Positions 12,361 to 22,429 of a stretch of 64,000 bases of DNA are shown in pieces. The notes beneath the pieces are model-generated. The model made no database searches and was not told the origin of the DNA. It saw only the letters and a list, made by a program, of their open reading frames with translations. Each line of letters starts with the position of its first letter. Positions within the stretch are counted from its first letter, which is position 1. Origin of the DNA: Cornus controversa (lineage: Eukaryota; Streptophyta; Magnoliopsida; Cornales; Cornaceae); NCBI GenBank assembly GCA_026545225.1, contig CM048845.1, positions 102,234,033-102,298,032 on the forward strand. Reading direction: 5' to 3'. The position numbers and the translations under genes are program-made.

Positions 12361-12929
12361 ACTTCACTATCTTGCCACAAATTCAAAATTTCAAAAATAG
12401 AGAGCAAAGAGCAGTAACACGAATTTAACTACTTTTGAAAAGAAAAAAAAAACTTATGTTTACAATTAAAAGAAATAAATCTAAAACCCCTCTAGCTAAT
12501 TAGAGTTGTGTTTTGCCTATGGACAACACTTGCCAAAAAGATATAGATGTTGGAGATGGAATTGACAAATGGAAACAAACAAATACAGTTTGGCCAAAAA
12601 TATATAGATGTTGGAACTTGTCTTTGTTGTACATAGTGATGTTGATAATCTATCAATTTTTTGTTATATCATGTATTAATTTTTATGCATTATCTATTAT
12701 CTTTCGTGTTTTATGATACTGTAATTTAGTATTGTACCATGCACTTAAATTTTTTATTCAGATTTGGCTTAGAATCGGTATTTTGAAAATGAAGCTTATA
12801 TTGGTTAGTTGAATACCTTCAATATTAGTAGCAGCCAGAGTACCTAAAATTTATAATGTGAGATTTTCCTTTAGATTCACCATTATCTATATTGTTCTAC
12901 TTATGTTTGGGTTGAGGTCTAGCAGCATT
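12361..12929. other. Intergenic DNA, nothing recognised
   Basis: AT-rich. The plus-strand frame at 12513-12716 has no family resemblance and includes a partial internal repeat (AAAAAGATATAGATGTTGGA and AAAAATATATAGATGTTGGA). Confidence 0.4.
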
Positions 12930-13016
12930 GTTATTCTTTTGCTGCTCACATCTTCAGAAGCTAATATAAAACAATCTTTTGCAGCTGACATCTTCAGAAG
13001 CTAATATAAAACAATG
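12930..13016. repeat. Tandem duplication of about 41 bp
   Basis: TTTTGCTGCTCACATCTTCA... and TTTTGCAGCTGACATCTTCA... are adjacent copies, each ending AAGCTAATATAAAACAAT. Confidence 0.85.
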
Positions 13017-14549
13017 AGTAGAAAAAAAAAATCAAAGAAAAGAACTCACATGTAAGCTGAGGCGAAACCGAATTGAATGATTGTTGATGAGATCTGAGAG
13101 AAAGTTAAGAACTGCGTTGAGAGCCGTGTTGATAAGAGTCGAGAGGAAGATAAGAGCGGAGAGGAAGAATGGAAAGTCATATGGGTTGGACCCGAGATCT
13201 AATTTATTCTCAATTCCGTTGAACTGAGTTGTGCTATAATTTTGAAATATTAGTAAATAATGAGGCAAATAGGGGCAAAAATATTGATATTGGTGTTCAC
13301 AAAGTAGCCCGGCACTATTCATTGAAAACAAAAAGGTGGCCCGACAACTAGGATCCGATCCAAGATGAATTCATTCGCTGGATTTCGTGTATTATATATG
13401 TTGGATATGGATCACATTCATACGACCCAACTTGATTTTTTTGTATTTGAAAGAGCGAAGAATAAAGAAACAAAAAAATGTATTGTTAATGGAATAGCAA
13501 GTTTTTATACTCTATTTGTCTTCAAATAAGTGTCACTTTGAAGACTCAGTCTTTTGTAATTTTTGGAAGAAAAAAAAAATTCTAATTTCATGGAGTTCTA
13601 ATTTAAAAAAAAATTCAAAGTTATTATAAATTATCTTAGAAAACCAAACATAGAAAACTTTTAAGCTTTTAATTGATTTTTCAAAATGTTATATGAGACA
13701 TATGAAAAAGAAAAGGACACTTGTTCTTGAGGGAGAGACTAGTTATTTATCGAAAATGTAATACTTATGACAGGGGCTCTAAAGAATGTGGTGGAAGAAT
13801 TATTGTCAGAAATAAGAATGGCTATGTTCTTCAAATTGCATCTGTTTTTCGCCAGCATTGGAAGAATTGTTGTGCATAATTAAGACTTGGAATCTTACCG
13901 AGGCTAAAGTTGAATATTCTATTCTAATGTCTCATATTTTTATTGGCATATGGTATTTTGGTATACTCCATCCAATATGTCAAAATTGGGTATAAAAATA
14001 CCTAATTTATTGCAATTATAAAATATATTTTAAAATAATATTAAAAACTCATAAATTAAAATAATGAAAAAAGTTCATTTGACATACATATTTGATGAAA
14101 TTTTAAATGTCAAATAGGCATTTGAGGTATCAATCGGAGAAATTCTCAATGTTAAAAATAGTTGTCGTAAATGTTACGTATAATTTGACATACTGATTAG
14201 AGATGCTCTTAGGAACCAAAATTTCATAGAACTATCAATTGGGCTAGAGCACCAATTGGGATTGTGTGGGACCGAACATAGACAAGTTTTCAAATCTGGT
14301 GGGCTCTATTATGTTGCGTGAGCTATACTCCAGTCCTCCAAATTATACATACTAATAGTAATTTTATTTGCATGTAAATTACTAGCTTAATTGCATAAAT
14401 TGTAACGCATGCATATATAACCCTTTTTATTTTGGGTACAATTCTAAAAGAAAATTGTAAAAATTAAATAAATAAGAAATCCATTGAGAAGAGCTATAAT
14501 GGGATAAACTTGCTGAAATCCCTTTCATATATATAAACCATATACATAT
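13017..14549. other. Segmental-duplication unit leading to copy A
   Basis: The stretch at 13180-13460 matches about 3060-3230 and 60240-60420. The stretch at 13880-14300 carries the AGACTTGGAATCTTA and GGTCAATTGGGYT-type landmarks also found at 5930, 61170 and 57290. The stretch at 14360-14540 (TTACTAGCTTAATT, AATAAGAAATCCATTGAGAA) matches 31300-31395 and 61690-61860. The 99-codon minus frame at 13032-13331 lies in this repeated DNA and is not considered a gene. Confidence 0.55.
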
Positions 14550-14761
14550 GAGCAATGCTACACGTCTCGAATAAATATCATGAATTTTAACTCGAATCTA
14601 TGTGGCAGGTGATAGAGTCCATTATTTTAGGAGATAAAATTAAATGGTATGTTATTATTGGTGGGATTCCCCCCATACACAAAGTCCCTATGGTATTAAC
14701 ACTTGCCACGTAGATTCGAGTTAAAATTTGTGAAATAAAATTGTGACGTTTAGCATTTCTC
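14550..14761. mobile_element. MULE-type MITE with 9-bp target duplication
   Basis: Long terminal inverted repeats of about 60 bp: the left end GAGCAATGCTACACGTC and the reverse complement of the right end GAGAAATGCTAAACGTC both continue into AATTTTAACTCGAATCTA. The flanks are an exact 9-bp duplication, TATACATAT (14541-14549 and 14762-14770), which is the Mutator-type length. The homologous 3' flank of copy C (about 31390-31405) lacks the 212 bp and serves as an empty site. There is no coding capacity. Confidence 0.88.
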
Positions 14762-14973
14762 TATACATATATACATGCCATACAAAACTAACTAGCACAA
14801 GGAAGGAGTAGAGGGGCACAAAAGGAGAAGTTGCCCCCACTCAATCTTTCCATATACTAATTTAAACAGAGTCAATCTCCCACTCTTATTATAAAGTAAA
14901 ATAAATTCATAACACATGCTTAGGAACCAATATATATATATATATATATAGAGAACCAAACAGCTGGAAGTAC

Positions 14974-15522
14974 TTAGTGGCGGTTAATGACCAAAATGGC
15001 GACTATGGACAGAGCAAAGATGGTCCATGAGATGATCTTGAGGCAGAGTGGTGAAGATACTGTGACGGCAATGAGGAAAGCTGTGACCCCGGAGAGGACC
15101 CCCACATTCTCTAGTGCTCGAGCTACACCAGCAAACTTTGTAGACATGTACTTGGACACACAAATTGCGGCAACTGCAACTACCATGGCAAGACATAGCA
15201 TATGAAAGGCTATAGGGAGTTTGTCATCATTTTGATGCGACTGAGCAGCGATTGTGACCGCAGACTGAAAGCAAAATCCAGCTACCATCACCGGCCAGTC
15301 CAGATTGGGGTGGCCGGCATTAATAGGTGCAGGAGCTGCATGACCAGGAACGGGTGGACGTTCGGCAGCTGCTTCAGGGTCTTGGTATTGCTGCTGCTCA
15401 ACCACCGGGGCTTCTGGATGGGCAATGGAAGGAAGTGTTGGTGGAGGAGGGAGGCTTGGTGGCTCTGGCGGAGGAGGCGGGAGGTTTGGTGGCTCAGACA
15501 TTTCTTTCCTCTCTACGGGCAT
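14974..15522 (-). CDS. Copy A: proline-rich four-helix membrane protein (intact)
   Basis: A 182-codon open frame and the only undamaged member of a five-copy local family. Residues 10-65 are rich in proline and free of charged clusters, with PPPPPE and PPPPTL runs and a QQQ tract. Four hydrophobic segments follow at about 74-93 (after LDWP), 105-124, 138-156 and 160-180, with a short tail ending NRH. There is no signal peptide, so the proline-rich part is probably cytosolic. It is single-exon as seen. A second ATG at codon 8 (15501) is kept in copies A-D. A possible TATA box at 15543-15550 lies so close to codon 1 that codon 8 could be the real start. TTATAATAAG about 75-80 nt past the stop may serve in polyadenylation. 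The family is not recognised; a PGG-type ankyrin-protein tail was considered and not supported. Function is unknown. Confidence 0.75.
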   Translation of the reverse strand: MPVERKEMSEPPNLPPPPPEPPSLPPPPTLPSIAHPEAPVVEQQQYQDPEAAAERPPVPGHAAPAPINAGHPNLDWPVMVAGFCFQSAVTIAAQSHQNDDKLPIAFHMLCLAMVVAVAAICVSKYMSTKFAGVARALENVGVLSGVTAFLIAVTVSSPLCLKIISWTIFALSIVAILVINRH

Positions 15523-15542
15523 ACATACTAGTTTTTGCTGTA

Positions 15543-15550
15543 CTTATATA
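15543..15550 (-). promoter_or_regulatory. Candidate TATA box for copy A
   Basis: TATATAAG on the minus strand, 21 nt ahead of the first ATG and 42 nt ahead of the codon-8 ATG. At the usual 25-35 nt spacing, transcription would begin at or just inside codon 1, which favours the codon-8 start if this box is used. Such AT-rich 8-mers are common in this DNA. Confidence 0.3.
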
Positions 15551-15555
15551 CATAA

Positions 15556-16117
15556 GAGGAGGGAGAAGGGTGATCTGTGATTAAGGTTCACACTTTGGAT
15601 TTTTGGGAATTTTCCAGGAGGGAGAAGGGGGTGATACTTTGGGTTTTTGTGAATTGATGTTGATGGTGGTAATGTGGCAAGGGGGTGATACTTCGGGTTT
15701 TTGTGAATTGATGTTGATTGTGGAAATGTGCATTCCACTGTGGCAAGGGCAAGGGGGTGATACTTTGGGTTTTTGTCCATTGATGTTGATGGTGGTATAC
15801 CACTGTGGCAAGGGCAAGGGGGTGATACTTTGGGTTTTCGTCAATTGATGTTGATGGTGGTATAAAAGGGGGTGATACTTTGGGTTTTCGTCAATTGATG
15901 TTGATGGTGGTAATGCACATTTCCACTTTACCACCATCAATCGACAAAAACACAAAGTATCACCCCCTTGCCACAGTGGTAATGCACATTTCCACCATCA
16001 ACATCAATTCACAAAATCCCAAAGTATCACTCCCTTCTGGAAAATTTCCAAAAACCCAAAGTATGAACAGGGTTTTGAAAATATTGGGGTCCACCAACAT
16101 CACCCTTCTCCCTCCTC
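15556..16117. repeat. Foldback (long inverted repeat) built of nested 50-70-bp units
   Basis: The outer ends pair as GAGGAGGGAGAAGGGTGAT (15556-15574) with ATCACCCTTCTCCCTCCTC (16099-16117). Inside, the left arm has about five direct copies of a unit containing GGGGGTGATACTTTGGGTTT followed by AATTGATGTTGATGGTGG. The right arm has about two or three copies of the same unit inverted (CCACCATCAACATCAATT, AAAGTATCACYCCCTT). The turn is near 15918. The long minus-strand frames here are translations of the repeat, not genes. It begins 34 bp upstream of copy A's first ATG. If transcribed it would form a long hairpin RNA. Confidence 0.85.
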
Positions 16118-16833
16118 CACCCAATATTAATTTATGCTAATCCCAATATTTTCAAAACCTTCACATTCATTACACAGGCTCTTAGCCTCCTTTTGGGTCC
16201 CATTACAGGATCCAAATATTTCCAAAACCTTCAATTTCATTACACAAACTACAATATCTTAGCCTCCTTTTCACAACACAATCTCTTAGTTGCATTTTTT
16301 TTTATTTTATAATTTTCCTTAATTTTGTTAAAATCTTAATAATGATCTTACAAAATATTTACTAAAACGCACCATATTTATACCCTCCTCCAACTGAAGT
16401 TCAGTCTTCACACTCAAGATCCTCTCTTTTGTTTTTGCACTACTCCAATGATTGTAGTTCATTTCCTTGTAATTATTAGTTGGGTAAATTACTTTTATCT
16501 CTCCTCAAATTTGACTTAATTATTTTCATATTAAAATTTTTAAAAGAAAAAATTATATTTCAGTGATCAAAAATTAAAAAGTAATTGCTTTAAAGTGACC
16601 TAAAAATATAAAAATATGAATAGTCACTAATCTAAAAACTAAATTATTCTTTAGTGACCATATGAAGGTAGTTTTGTCAAAGTGTTTTAAATAGTTACTA
16701 AAAATAAATAATTAATTAAATATATTAAACATAACACTTCTCACATTCTATTATGCATCTGATCTAATACAGAATTAGAAAATATGGTAATAATTAAACC
16801 CAACTTTGCATTCTAAAAATAAATATATATCTA
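16118..16833. other. 5' flank of copy A, shared with copy D
   Basis: From about 16240 the sequence matches 47140-47735 in order (ACACAATCTCTTAGTTGCAT, GCACCATATTTATACCCTCC, GATCCTCTCTYTTGTTTT, AATTATTCTTTAG). This shows A and D are duplicated together with at least 1 kb of upstream DNA. No exon could be defined. Confidence 0.6.
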
Positions 16834-17380
16834 TCTATACTACTACTAAAAATACAAATGGGTTTTTTAATTTCAGTACACTATTTATTTATCTTTAATT
16901 AGAAAAATAGAGTTATAACTTGTACAAAACCCTTTTTTAGTATCACAACATTATTTATTTATTTTTAAATAGAAAATAAAGTTATAACCTAAACAAAACC
17001 CTAAAACCCCTAAAATCATAAACACAAACACGGCTCTCATCAAGATGTGATTCCTTGTCTCGGCTCTCATCAACAAGCATTTCAATTCGATTTTCTCTTG
17101 ACTCACGTCAACTTTCATGTGAGTTTCTTTTCTTTTTCCTTTTTTTTATTATTTTTTTCTTTAATTTTTTTCCCTAGTAAGATTTTTTTTGTATGTTTGT
17201 TCATGCGATTAGATGATCTATGCTATTTATTATTTATGAATTTCTGCTTTTAATTTCTTGCTATTTAATTATTATAAATCTTTTCTTTTTCTCTTTTTTT
17301 TTATTATTTGTTTTCTTTAATTTTTCCCCCAAGTAGGCTTTTTATTGTATATTTGTTCATGTGATTAGATGTATAAACAC
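16834..17380 (+). mobile_element. Helitron-like sequence (5' end only)
   Basis: It starts TCTATACTACTACTAAAAAT, typical of plant Helitron 5' ends. The same start recurs at 47736 in the copy D flank. Inside is a telo-box-like run (AAAACCCTAAAACCCC near 16997), then a stretch that looks like a short leader followed by a possible splice donor (TCATGTGAGTTTC, 17116). No Helitron 3' hairpin or CTRR end was identified and no helicase is encoded. The right limit is where the A/D similarity ends. Confidence 0.4.
17137..17370. repeat. Internal direct repeat in the Helitron-like sequence
   Basis: The stretch TTTTTTATTATTT...AGTA...GTTCATGYGATTAGATG occurs at 17137-17215 and again at 17295-17370. Both repeats are also present in the copy D flank (about 48050-48280), so the internal duplication predates the A/D duplication. 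Confidence 0.75.
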
Positions 17381-17591
17381 TAGTGGATGGGGTACGACTT
17401 GAAAACGGCTCTTCTGCTCAAAAACAAAATGTTCTAAATATTTATGAAAATTCTTCTTCTCATTGGACTATTTGTATCCATATGCATTAGGATCCCGATT
17501 CATGACCCTGATTCATGAATCTCTCAATTCAAGAAATAAAAATAAGAGAATCGAACCATTTCTTCCTGACTCTTTTTTAAATTTCTCTTAC
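17381..17591. other. Intergenic DNA next to the exon-like fragment
   Basis: No feature is certain. The plus frame beginning at 17463 crosses the exon-like fragment on the other strand and is not supported. Confidence 0.35.
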
Positions 17592-18130
17592 CATGTTGGT
17601 TTGGTTGGGATAATATTGTTGCACTCGATGAGCTTGCACTTTTTTTGCCAATCTCTTTTTCTATTGATGCTTCTTCAGGGTTAAAGCCATCATCCATAAA
17701 TTGAGATGTCTGAGAGGTAAGGTAGGTAATTACAAAACTCAAATAAAAACTATATATAGCAAGCATCACTGAAAAGAAATTTTACCAATCTTTTGCTATG
17801 TTGTCTGGATTGGGATGATGTTGCACCTAGATGAGCTTGTTCTTTTGCCAATCGATTGACTTCTTTTTTTTCTATTGATGTTTCTTGAGTGTAGAGGTCG
17901 CATCTTGGTGCGATGGCAAGTGCCTTCACCTAAAAATGATAGGTTTCTAGTTCGAGACTTGGAAGCCCCCTCTCCAAATATGGGGGGTAAGACTAGCCGG
18001 CATTTACTTCTCCCAGACCCCGCTCAAGCGGGAGCCTTGTGCACTGGGTACGACCTTTTTATGTTTTTCGAGTGTCAATGGCATCGTCTAAAGGCTGTGG
18101 CTCAACCTCCAGTCTAGCTGACTGAATGCT
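17592..18130 (-). pseudogene. Two exon-like blocks of an unknown gene, one split by a SINE
   Basis: Minus-strand block 2 (17709-17592, 118 bp) is bounded by TTACCTCTCAG before it and GTAAGAG after it. Block 1 ends at 17786 with GTAAAATTTC. The 76-bp interval between them is a plausible plant intron, and the frame runs through the join in phase 0. Block 1 starts near 18130 and encodes an acidic stretch (LEVEPQPLDDAIDT) followed by ETSIEKKEVNR. Block 2 encodes DDGFNPEEASIEKEIGKK and a serine run. The two are similar (SIEK plus an ATSSQS/ATILSQP-like part), so one may be a duplicated exon. The SINE at 17893-18060 interrupts block 1. The family is not recognised. The upstream boundary is weak because its splice acceptor is poor. 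Confidence 0.4.
17893..18060 (+). mobile_element. tRNA-derived SINE with 15-bp target duplications
   Basis: The head contains a box-A-like TGGTGCGATGGCAAGTGC and a box-B-like AGTTCGAGACT at tRNA promoter spacing. The 3' end is GGGTACGACCTTTTT. It resembles plant Au-type SINEs. The flanks ATGTTTCTTGAGTGT (17878-17892) and ATGTTTTTCGAGTGT (18061-18075) form a target duplication with two mismatches. A second copy lies at 36412-36518 plus 37734-37742 on the other strand. Confidence 0.8.
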
Positions 18131-18305
18131 CTATTACAAGTTCTCTCACCCTACATCTATTTAACACACTCAAGAGACAATACAATATTGTTCCCAATGA
18201 TAAAAGATATGATCCCAAAGAAAACAAATTCAGTTTATGTTCACAACTCTTGAGATAAACAATATTGAACTTTTAGTCCATCAGTAGAGACTTTCGGATT
18301 AATAT
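18131..18305. other. Flank of the Gypsy element
   Basis: No gene is recognised. The last five bases, AATAT (18301-18305), are the left target duplication of the Gypsy element; the right copy is at 27399-27403. Confidence 0.6.
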
Positions 18306-18640
18306 TGATGGGGTGGTTGACTCCTAATATGAGACATGTGATGTGGAAGAGGAAAATACTTTGACATACCCCTAGTGAGAAAAGAAAGCTGAGGAGGTAG
18401 AGTTTTACTAGGGCATGCCTATCGCTTGGTCGCTATAAATACCGAACGGTTCATATACCAAGGTACGCATTGAATACCCTTTGAGTTACTTGACAGCTTT
18501 AGAAGCCCTTCTCGATTTCTGACTTGATCGTCAGAGCGTACTCGGCCGGTACCACGTCGGTGCCCTTTCGATTACTCTTCTCTTGTCCTTCTTTACAGGT
18601 TGGCGTTTGACCAGCTCGGGGTGGATTTTTTGCTTCATCA
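18306..18640 (+). repeat. Gypsy 5' LTR
   Basis: Begins TGATGGGGTGGTTGACTCC and ends TTTGCTTCATCA. It contains CGCTATAAATACC, a likely TATA region. The sequence following it is the primer-binding site. Confidence 0.93.
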
Positions 18641-18642
18641 GT

Positions 18643-18659
18643 TGGCGCCGTCTGTGGAA
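18643..18659 (+). other. Gypsy primer-binding site
   Basis: TGGCGCCGTCTGTGGAA, the usual Tat-type tRNA primer site, two bases after the 5' LTR. Confidence 0.85.
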
Positions 18660-19125
18660 ACGGTCACAAAACTTGACTGTTCTACTCGAATCATACACGA
18701 AGCATGATGCACCTACGCTCTGGATTAGAAACTACGACCGTACAGGACCCCCTTGTTGGCCATGATCCTCCAGTACAAAACCTTCCTGTCCGAAACGACC
18801 CTCCAGCCGCGCAAGATCCTCCTATCAGTACTGACCCTCCAACCGGATAGGACCCGGCAACCAGCGCGCTCGCAGGTCATGGAGGCACGCAACCCCCTAG
18901 ACAGATGGACTTTCCTGGGACACACCCCGAAGTCCCAAACGATCAGGGCGTGTCGCAGCGTTGGAGCACCAGGTTCGAAACTTAAATCAAAGTCTGGCTC
19001 AGTTGCTCCAACAAAATGCGGCGATTCTGCAACGCCTCCCTTTTGTGGCGCCGGTGTCATCGCCAAGTTACCTAAGGCCTATTCACCCTGAGGGGGACAG
19101 TATTGGGCGAGAAAGCTAAGTCCCA

Positions 19126-20200
19126 ATGGAGGACGCAACTCAGAGTCAAGTGAGAGGTGGGACAAATCACAGCCGTTTAGTCCTGCCCAAAAGGAGCCAA
19201 CCCCATGGAGATTTCGGACCTATTGCTTATCACGACATGGAGATGCAGGACCTGAGAGCCAGGGTAGAAAGCATGGCCCACGCCATAAGGGGGAAGGGTC
19301 CAGCCACAATAGAGGACTTGGTCCAGCAAACCAAAGCTTTGACGGGACCAAGGACCCGCTAGATCACTTGGAAACTTACAAGGCGTTGATGCATCTTCAG
19401 GCGGTACCTGACGAGATCATGTGCAGAGCCTTTCCCACTACCTTGAAAGGCCCTGCCAAGTCCTAGTTCAACAGTTTGAAACCAGCATCTGTTTGTTCTT
19501 TCAAAGAACGGAGCCAACTATTCGTTGGTAATTTCATTGCTGCTCGAAGATACATGAAACCTGCTACCTATATCCTGAATGTAAGGCAAACCAAGGGGGA
19601 ATCGTTGCGAGATTATATCAACTAATTCAACAGAAAAATGTTACAAGTGGATGCCTTGGATGATAAGGTGGCAGTTACAGCATTCATGGGAGGACTATTG
19701 CCCTCCAAATTCCTATACTCTGTTTCTAAGCACCCCCCGAAAGCATGTCCGAGTTACTTGTGAAAGCTCAAAAGTACATGAATGCCGAAGATGCCTTTGA
19801 TGTTCGGATGGAAAAAGGTGATAGTGATAAAAAGGTGGACAGAAAAAGGAGAGGGTAATCTAGCAGAGAGGAACGAAATCCTAAGTACGGCAGAGTGTCA
19901 CAAGAACAGAACGATAAAACCATGCGCCGTGACAGGGGATTCAGTTTCACCCCCTTGAATGCGTCGATAAGTCAGATCCTCCTCCACATCTAGGACAACC
20001 CGGCAGTATCATGGCCTCCAAAGTTGAAAACTGATCCGGACAGAAGATCCCGTGATAAGTATTGTAGGTTCCATTGCGACCATGGCCACGATACTAATGA
20101 ATGCATAGATTTGAAAAACAGATTGAGAGTTTGATTCAAATGGGCTAATTGCGGAGATTTGTGGTCGACAGGGGGTAGAGAACACAGAATCATACACAGG
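19126..20200 (+). pseudogene. Gypsy gag remains
   Basis: Recognisable Tat-type gag segments lie here, including [12 protein letters not shown] and the conserved region around [19 protein letters not shown]. The part near 20060-20150 has the YCRFHCDHGHDTNECI pattern common before pol in this lineage. This is a fossil coding region. Confidence 0.7.
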
Positions 20201-20439
20201 ACGTGAATGAAGACGTGACTCGCAAAAATCCTCTAATGGGGGAAATTAGAGTCATCTCTGGAGGAATCAGGGGAGGCAGCGAGTCTAACGCCGCTCGCAA
20301 AGCACATGCAAAGAAAGTCAGAAACTTCTTCGAAGTCGGCGAGGTGAGCCAGTCACCCGCCAAGTGCCATCGATTGGACGACTAGATCATCACTTTCTCA
20401 GAGGATGACGCCAGAAAAATTCAGTAACCCCACGATGAT

Positions 20440-21150
20440 GCCCTCGTGGTAACATTAATTTTTGCCAATTTCATAATTAGGCGGGTTTTAATTGACAACG
20501 GTAGTTTCGCAGACATCCTTTTTGTAGATGCATTTGATCAGATGAAGATTGGAAGGGATAGACTCAAGCCTACTCAATCGCCACTCGTAGGCTTCTCTAG
20601 GGAGAAACTCCTTCCCTTGGGTACAATCGACCTCCCGATCACTGCTGATTCAAGCCCCAGGCAAGTCAACAAGATGGTAACTTTTTTCGTGGTAGACTGC
20701 CCAACCACGTATAATGTTATTCTGGGAAGGGCCACGTTGAATGCTATGAGAGCAATGACCTCTACTTACCACCTCATCGTTCGGTTCCCCACCGAGCATG
20801 GTATCGGGGAGCTAAGAGGAGATCAGGCCACGACCCGAGAATGTTATGCCACCTCCCTAAAGGAGAGGAAGATATCAGAAACCCTGAACATTGCGGGACT
20901 AGAAGTGGAAGAGAAAGAGGAGGTCCGTCATGTAGAGCCGATGAAAGAACTAGTTAAGGTTGACTTAAACGAACAAGGTGCAGGAAAGAAGGTGAGCTTG
21001 GGGTTGTCACTATCACCCACCTCTCGGGAAGAGATGGTGCGATTCCTCAGAACAAATGAAGATGTGTTCGCATGGTCCCATGAGAATATGCTTGGGATCG
21101 ATCCAACCATTGCCGTACACTGACTAAATATCGACCCCACTGCCAAGCCA
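20440..21150 (+). pseudogene. Gypsy protease region
   Basis: An aspartic-protease segment with RRVLIDNGSFADILF (the family's active-site region) and NVILGRATLNAM downstream. It is followed by the linker to reverse transcriptase with the WSHENMLGIDP-type motif seen in Tat elements. Confidence 0.8.
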
Positions 21151-21189
21151 GTCAGACAGAAAAAGAGAATCTTTGCCCCATAAAGAAAC

Positions 21190-21990
21190 ATGACAATTTT
21201 CGAGGAGGTAGAGAAATTATTAAAGGCCAACTTTGTACGGGAAACCAATTACCTGGACTGGTTGGAAAACGTGGTCCTGGTTAAAAAATCCAATGGCAAG
21301 TGGCGCCTGTGTGTCGACTTTATTGATTTAAACAAAGCCTATCCGAAAGACAGTTTCTCCCTTCCCCAGATTGACATGCTAGTGGAAGGGACGGCGGGGT
21401 ACGAGCGGCTCAGCTTCATGGATGCCTACTCGGGATATAATCAAATTCTGATGTGACCATCAGACCAGGAAATGACATCCTTTATAACAGAAAGGGGATT
21501 GTACTGCTATACAGTGATGCTGTTCGGTCTAAAGAATGTTGGCGCAACCTATCAGAAGCTGGTAAATAGAATGTTCAAAGAGCAAATCGGCAGGAATATG
21601 GAGGTGTATGTTGATGACATGCTCGTCAAAAGTCAGAGGGCTGCCGGCCACTTGTTTGATTTACAGGAAGCCTTTGATGTCCTTAGAAGGTACAGAATGA
21701 AGCTCAATCCAAGCAAATGTGCCTTTAGGGTATCCTCCGGGAAGTTCTTGGGCTATCTAGTCAGTAAAAGGGGGATAAAAGCTAACCCACAGAAGGTACA
21801 AGCCATCATGGATACAAGATCACCCAGAACTGTTAAAGAAGTCCAGAGGCTGACAGGAAAGGTGGCAGCATTAAATCGGTTGATCTCCCGTGCTACAGAC
21901 AGGTGTCTCCCATTTTTTCGGATCCTCAAACGGGCCTTTGAGTGGACTCCAGAATGTGAACAGGCCTTGAGTGAGCTAAAGTAGTACCTC
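21190..21990 (+). pseudogene. Gypsy reverse transcriptase region
   Basis: Motifs in order: KKSNGKWRLCVDFIDLNKAY, FMDAYSGYNQI, FGLKNVGATYQKLVN, the catalytic YVDDMLVKS, and LNPSKCAFRVSSGKFLGYLV. This is the standard order for Ty3/Gypsy reverse transcriptase. Confidence 0.88.
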
Positions 21991-22029
21991 AGCTCACCCC
22001 CGCTCTTAACATGTGCGTGTGTAGGAGAA

Positions 22030-22420
22030 GAATTGTACTTATACTTGGCTGTCTCCCTTGTAGCAGTCAGTTCTGCACTGGTACGGGAAGAAGAAGGAGT
22101 GCAGATGCCAGTTTATTATACCAGCAGGGTGCTCCTAGGGGCGGTAGAAAGGTATCCCTCCATAGAGAAACTAGCATTCACCTTGGTTATGACAGCCAGA
22201 AAACTCAGGCCATACTTCCAAGCGCACACTATTGTGGTACTAACTGATCAACCGCTCCGACAAGTCCTCTTCAAACCCGAAACCTCTGGACGGCTTGTGA
22301 AGTGGTCTATGAAACTAGGAGAATTTAACATTCGATACAAGCTAAGATCAGCTATCAAAGGCCAATTACTGGCAGATTTTATAGCCGAATTTACATACCC
22401 CTGGGAAGATGAGCAGGTTC
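22030..22420 (+). pseudogene. Gypsy first RNase H region
   Basis: Contains the VYYTSRVLLGAVERYPSIEK and LTDQPLRQVL motifs of the RNase H attached to Gypsy reverse transcriptase. Confidence 0.8.
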
Positions 22421-22429
22421 AGTAGGAAG

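Noticed and set aside
13032-13331. 99-codon minus frame with a hydrophobic middle
   Set aside because: It lies in duplicated DNA whose other copies (about 3060-3230 and 60240-60420) do not keep the frame.
14974-15522. Assignment of the family to PGG-domain ankyrin proteins or to a known small transporter
   Set aside because: The four-helix tail invites the comparison, but the PGG motif and ankyrin repeats are missing and no diagnostic residues are visible.
15202-15531. 109-codon plus-strand frame opposite copy A
   Set aside because: It mirrors the proline/alanine-rich coding strand (tryptophan- and arginine-rich product) and recurs opposite the other copies only because they are duplicates.
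15581-15955. Minus-strand frames of 70-125 codons upstream of copy A
   Set aside because: They are translations of the foldback's repeated unit (NPKYHPL-like repeats), not a protein family.
17463-17684. Plus-strand 73-codon frame considered as an organelle-derived insert
   Set aside because: The peptide looked faintly familiar but could not be tied to any plastid or mitochondrial gene, and the exon-like evidence favours the minus strand.
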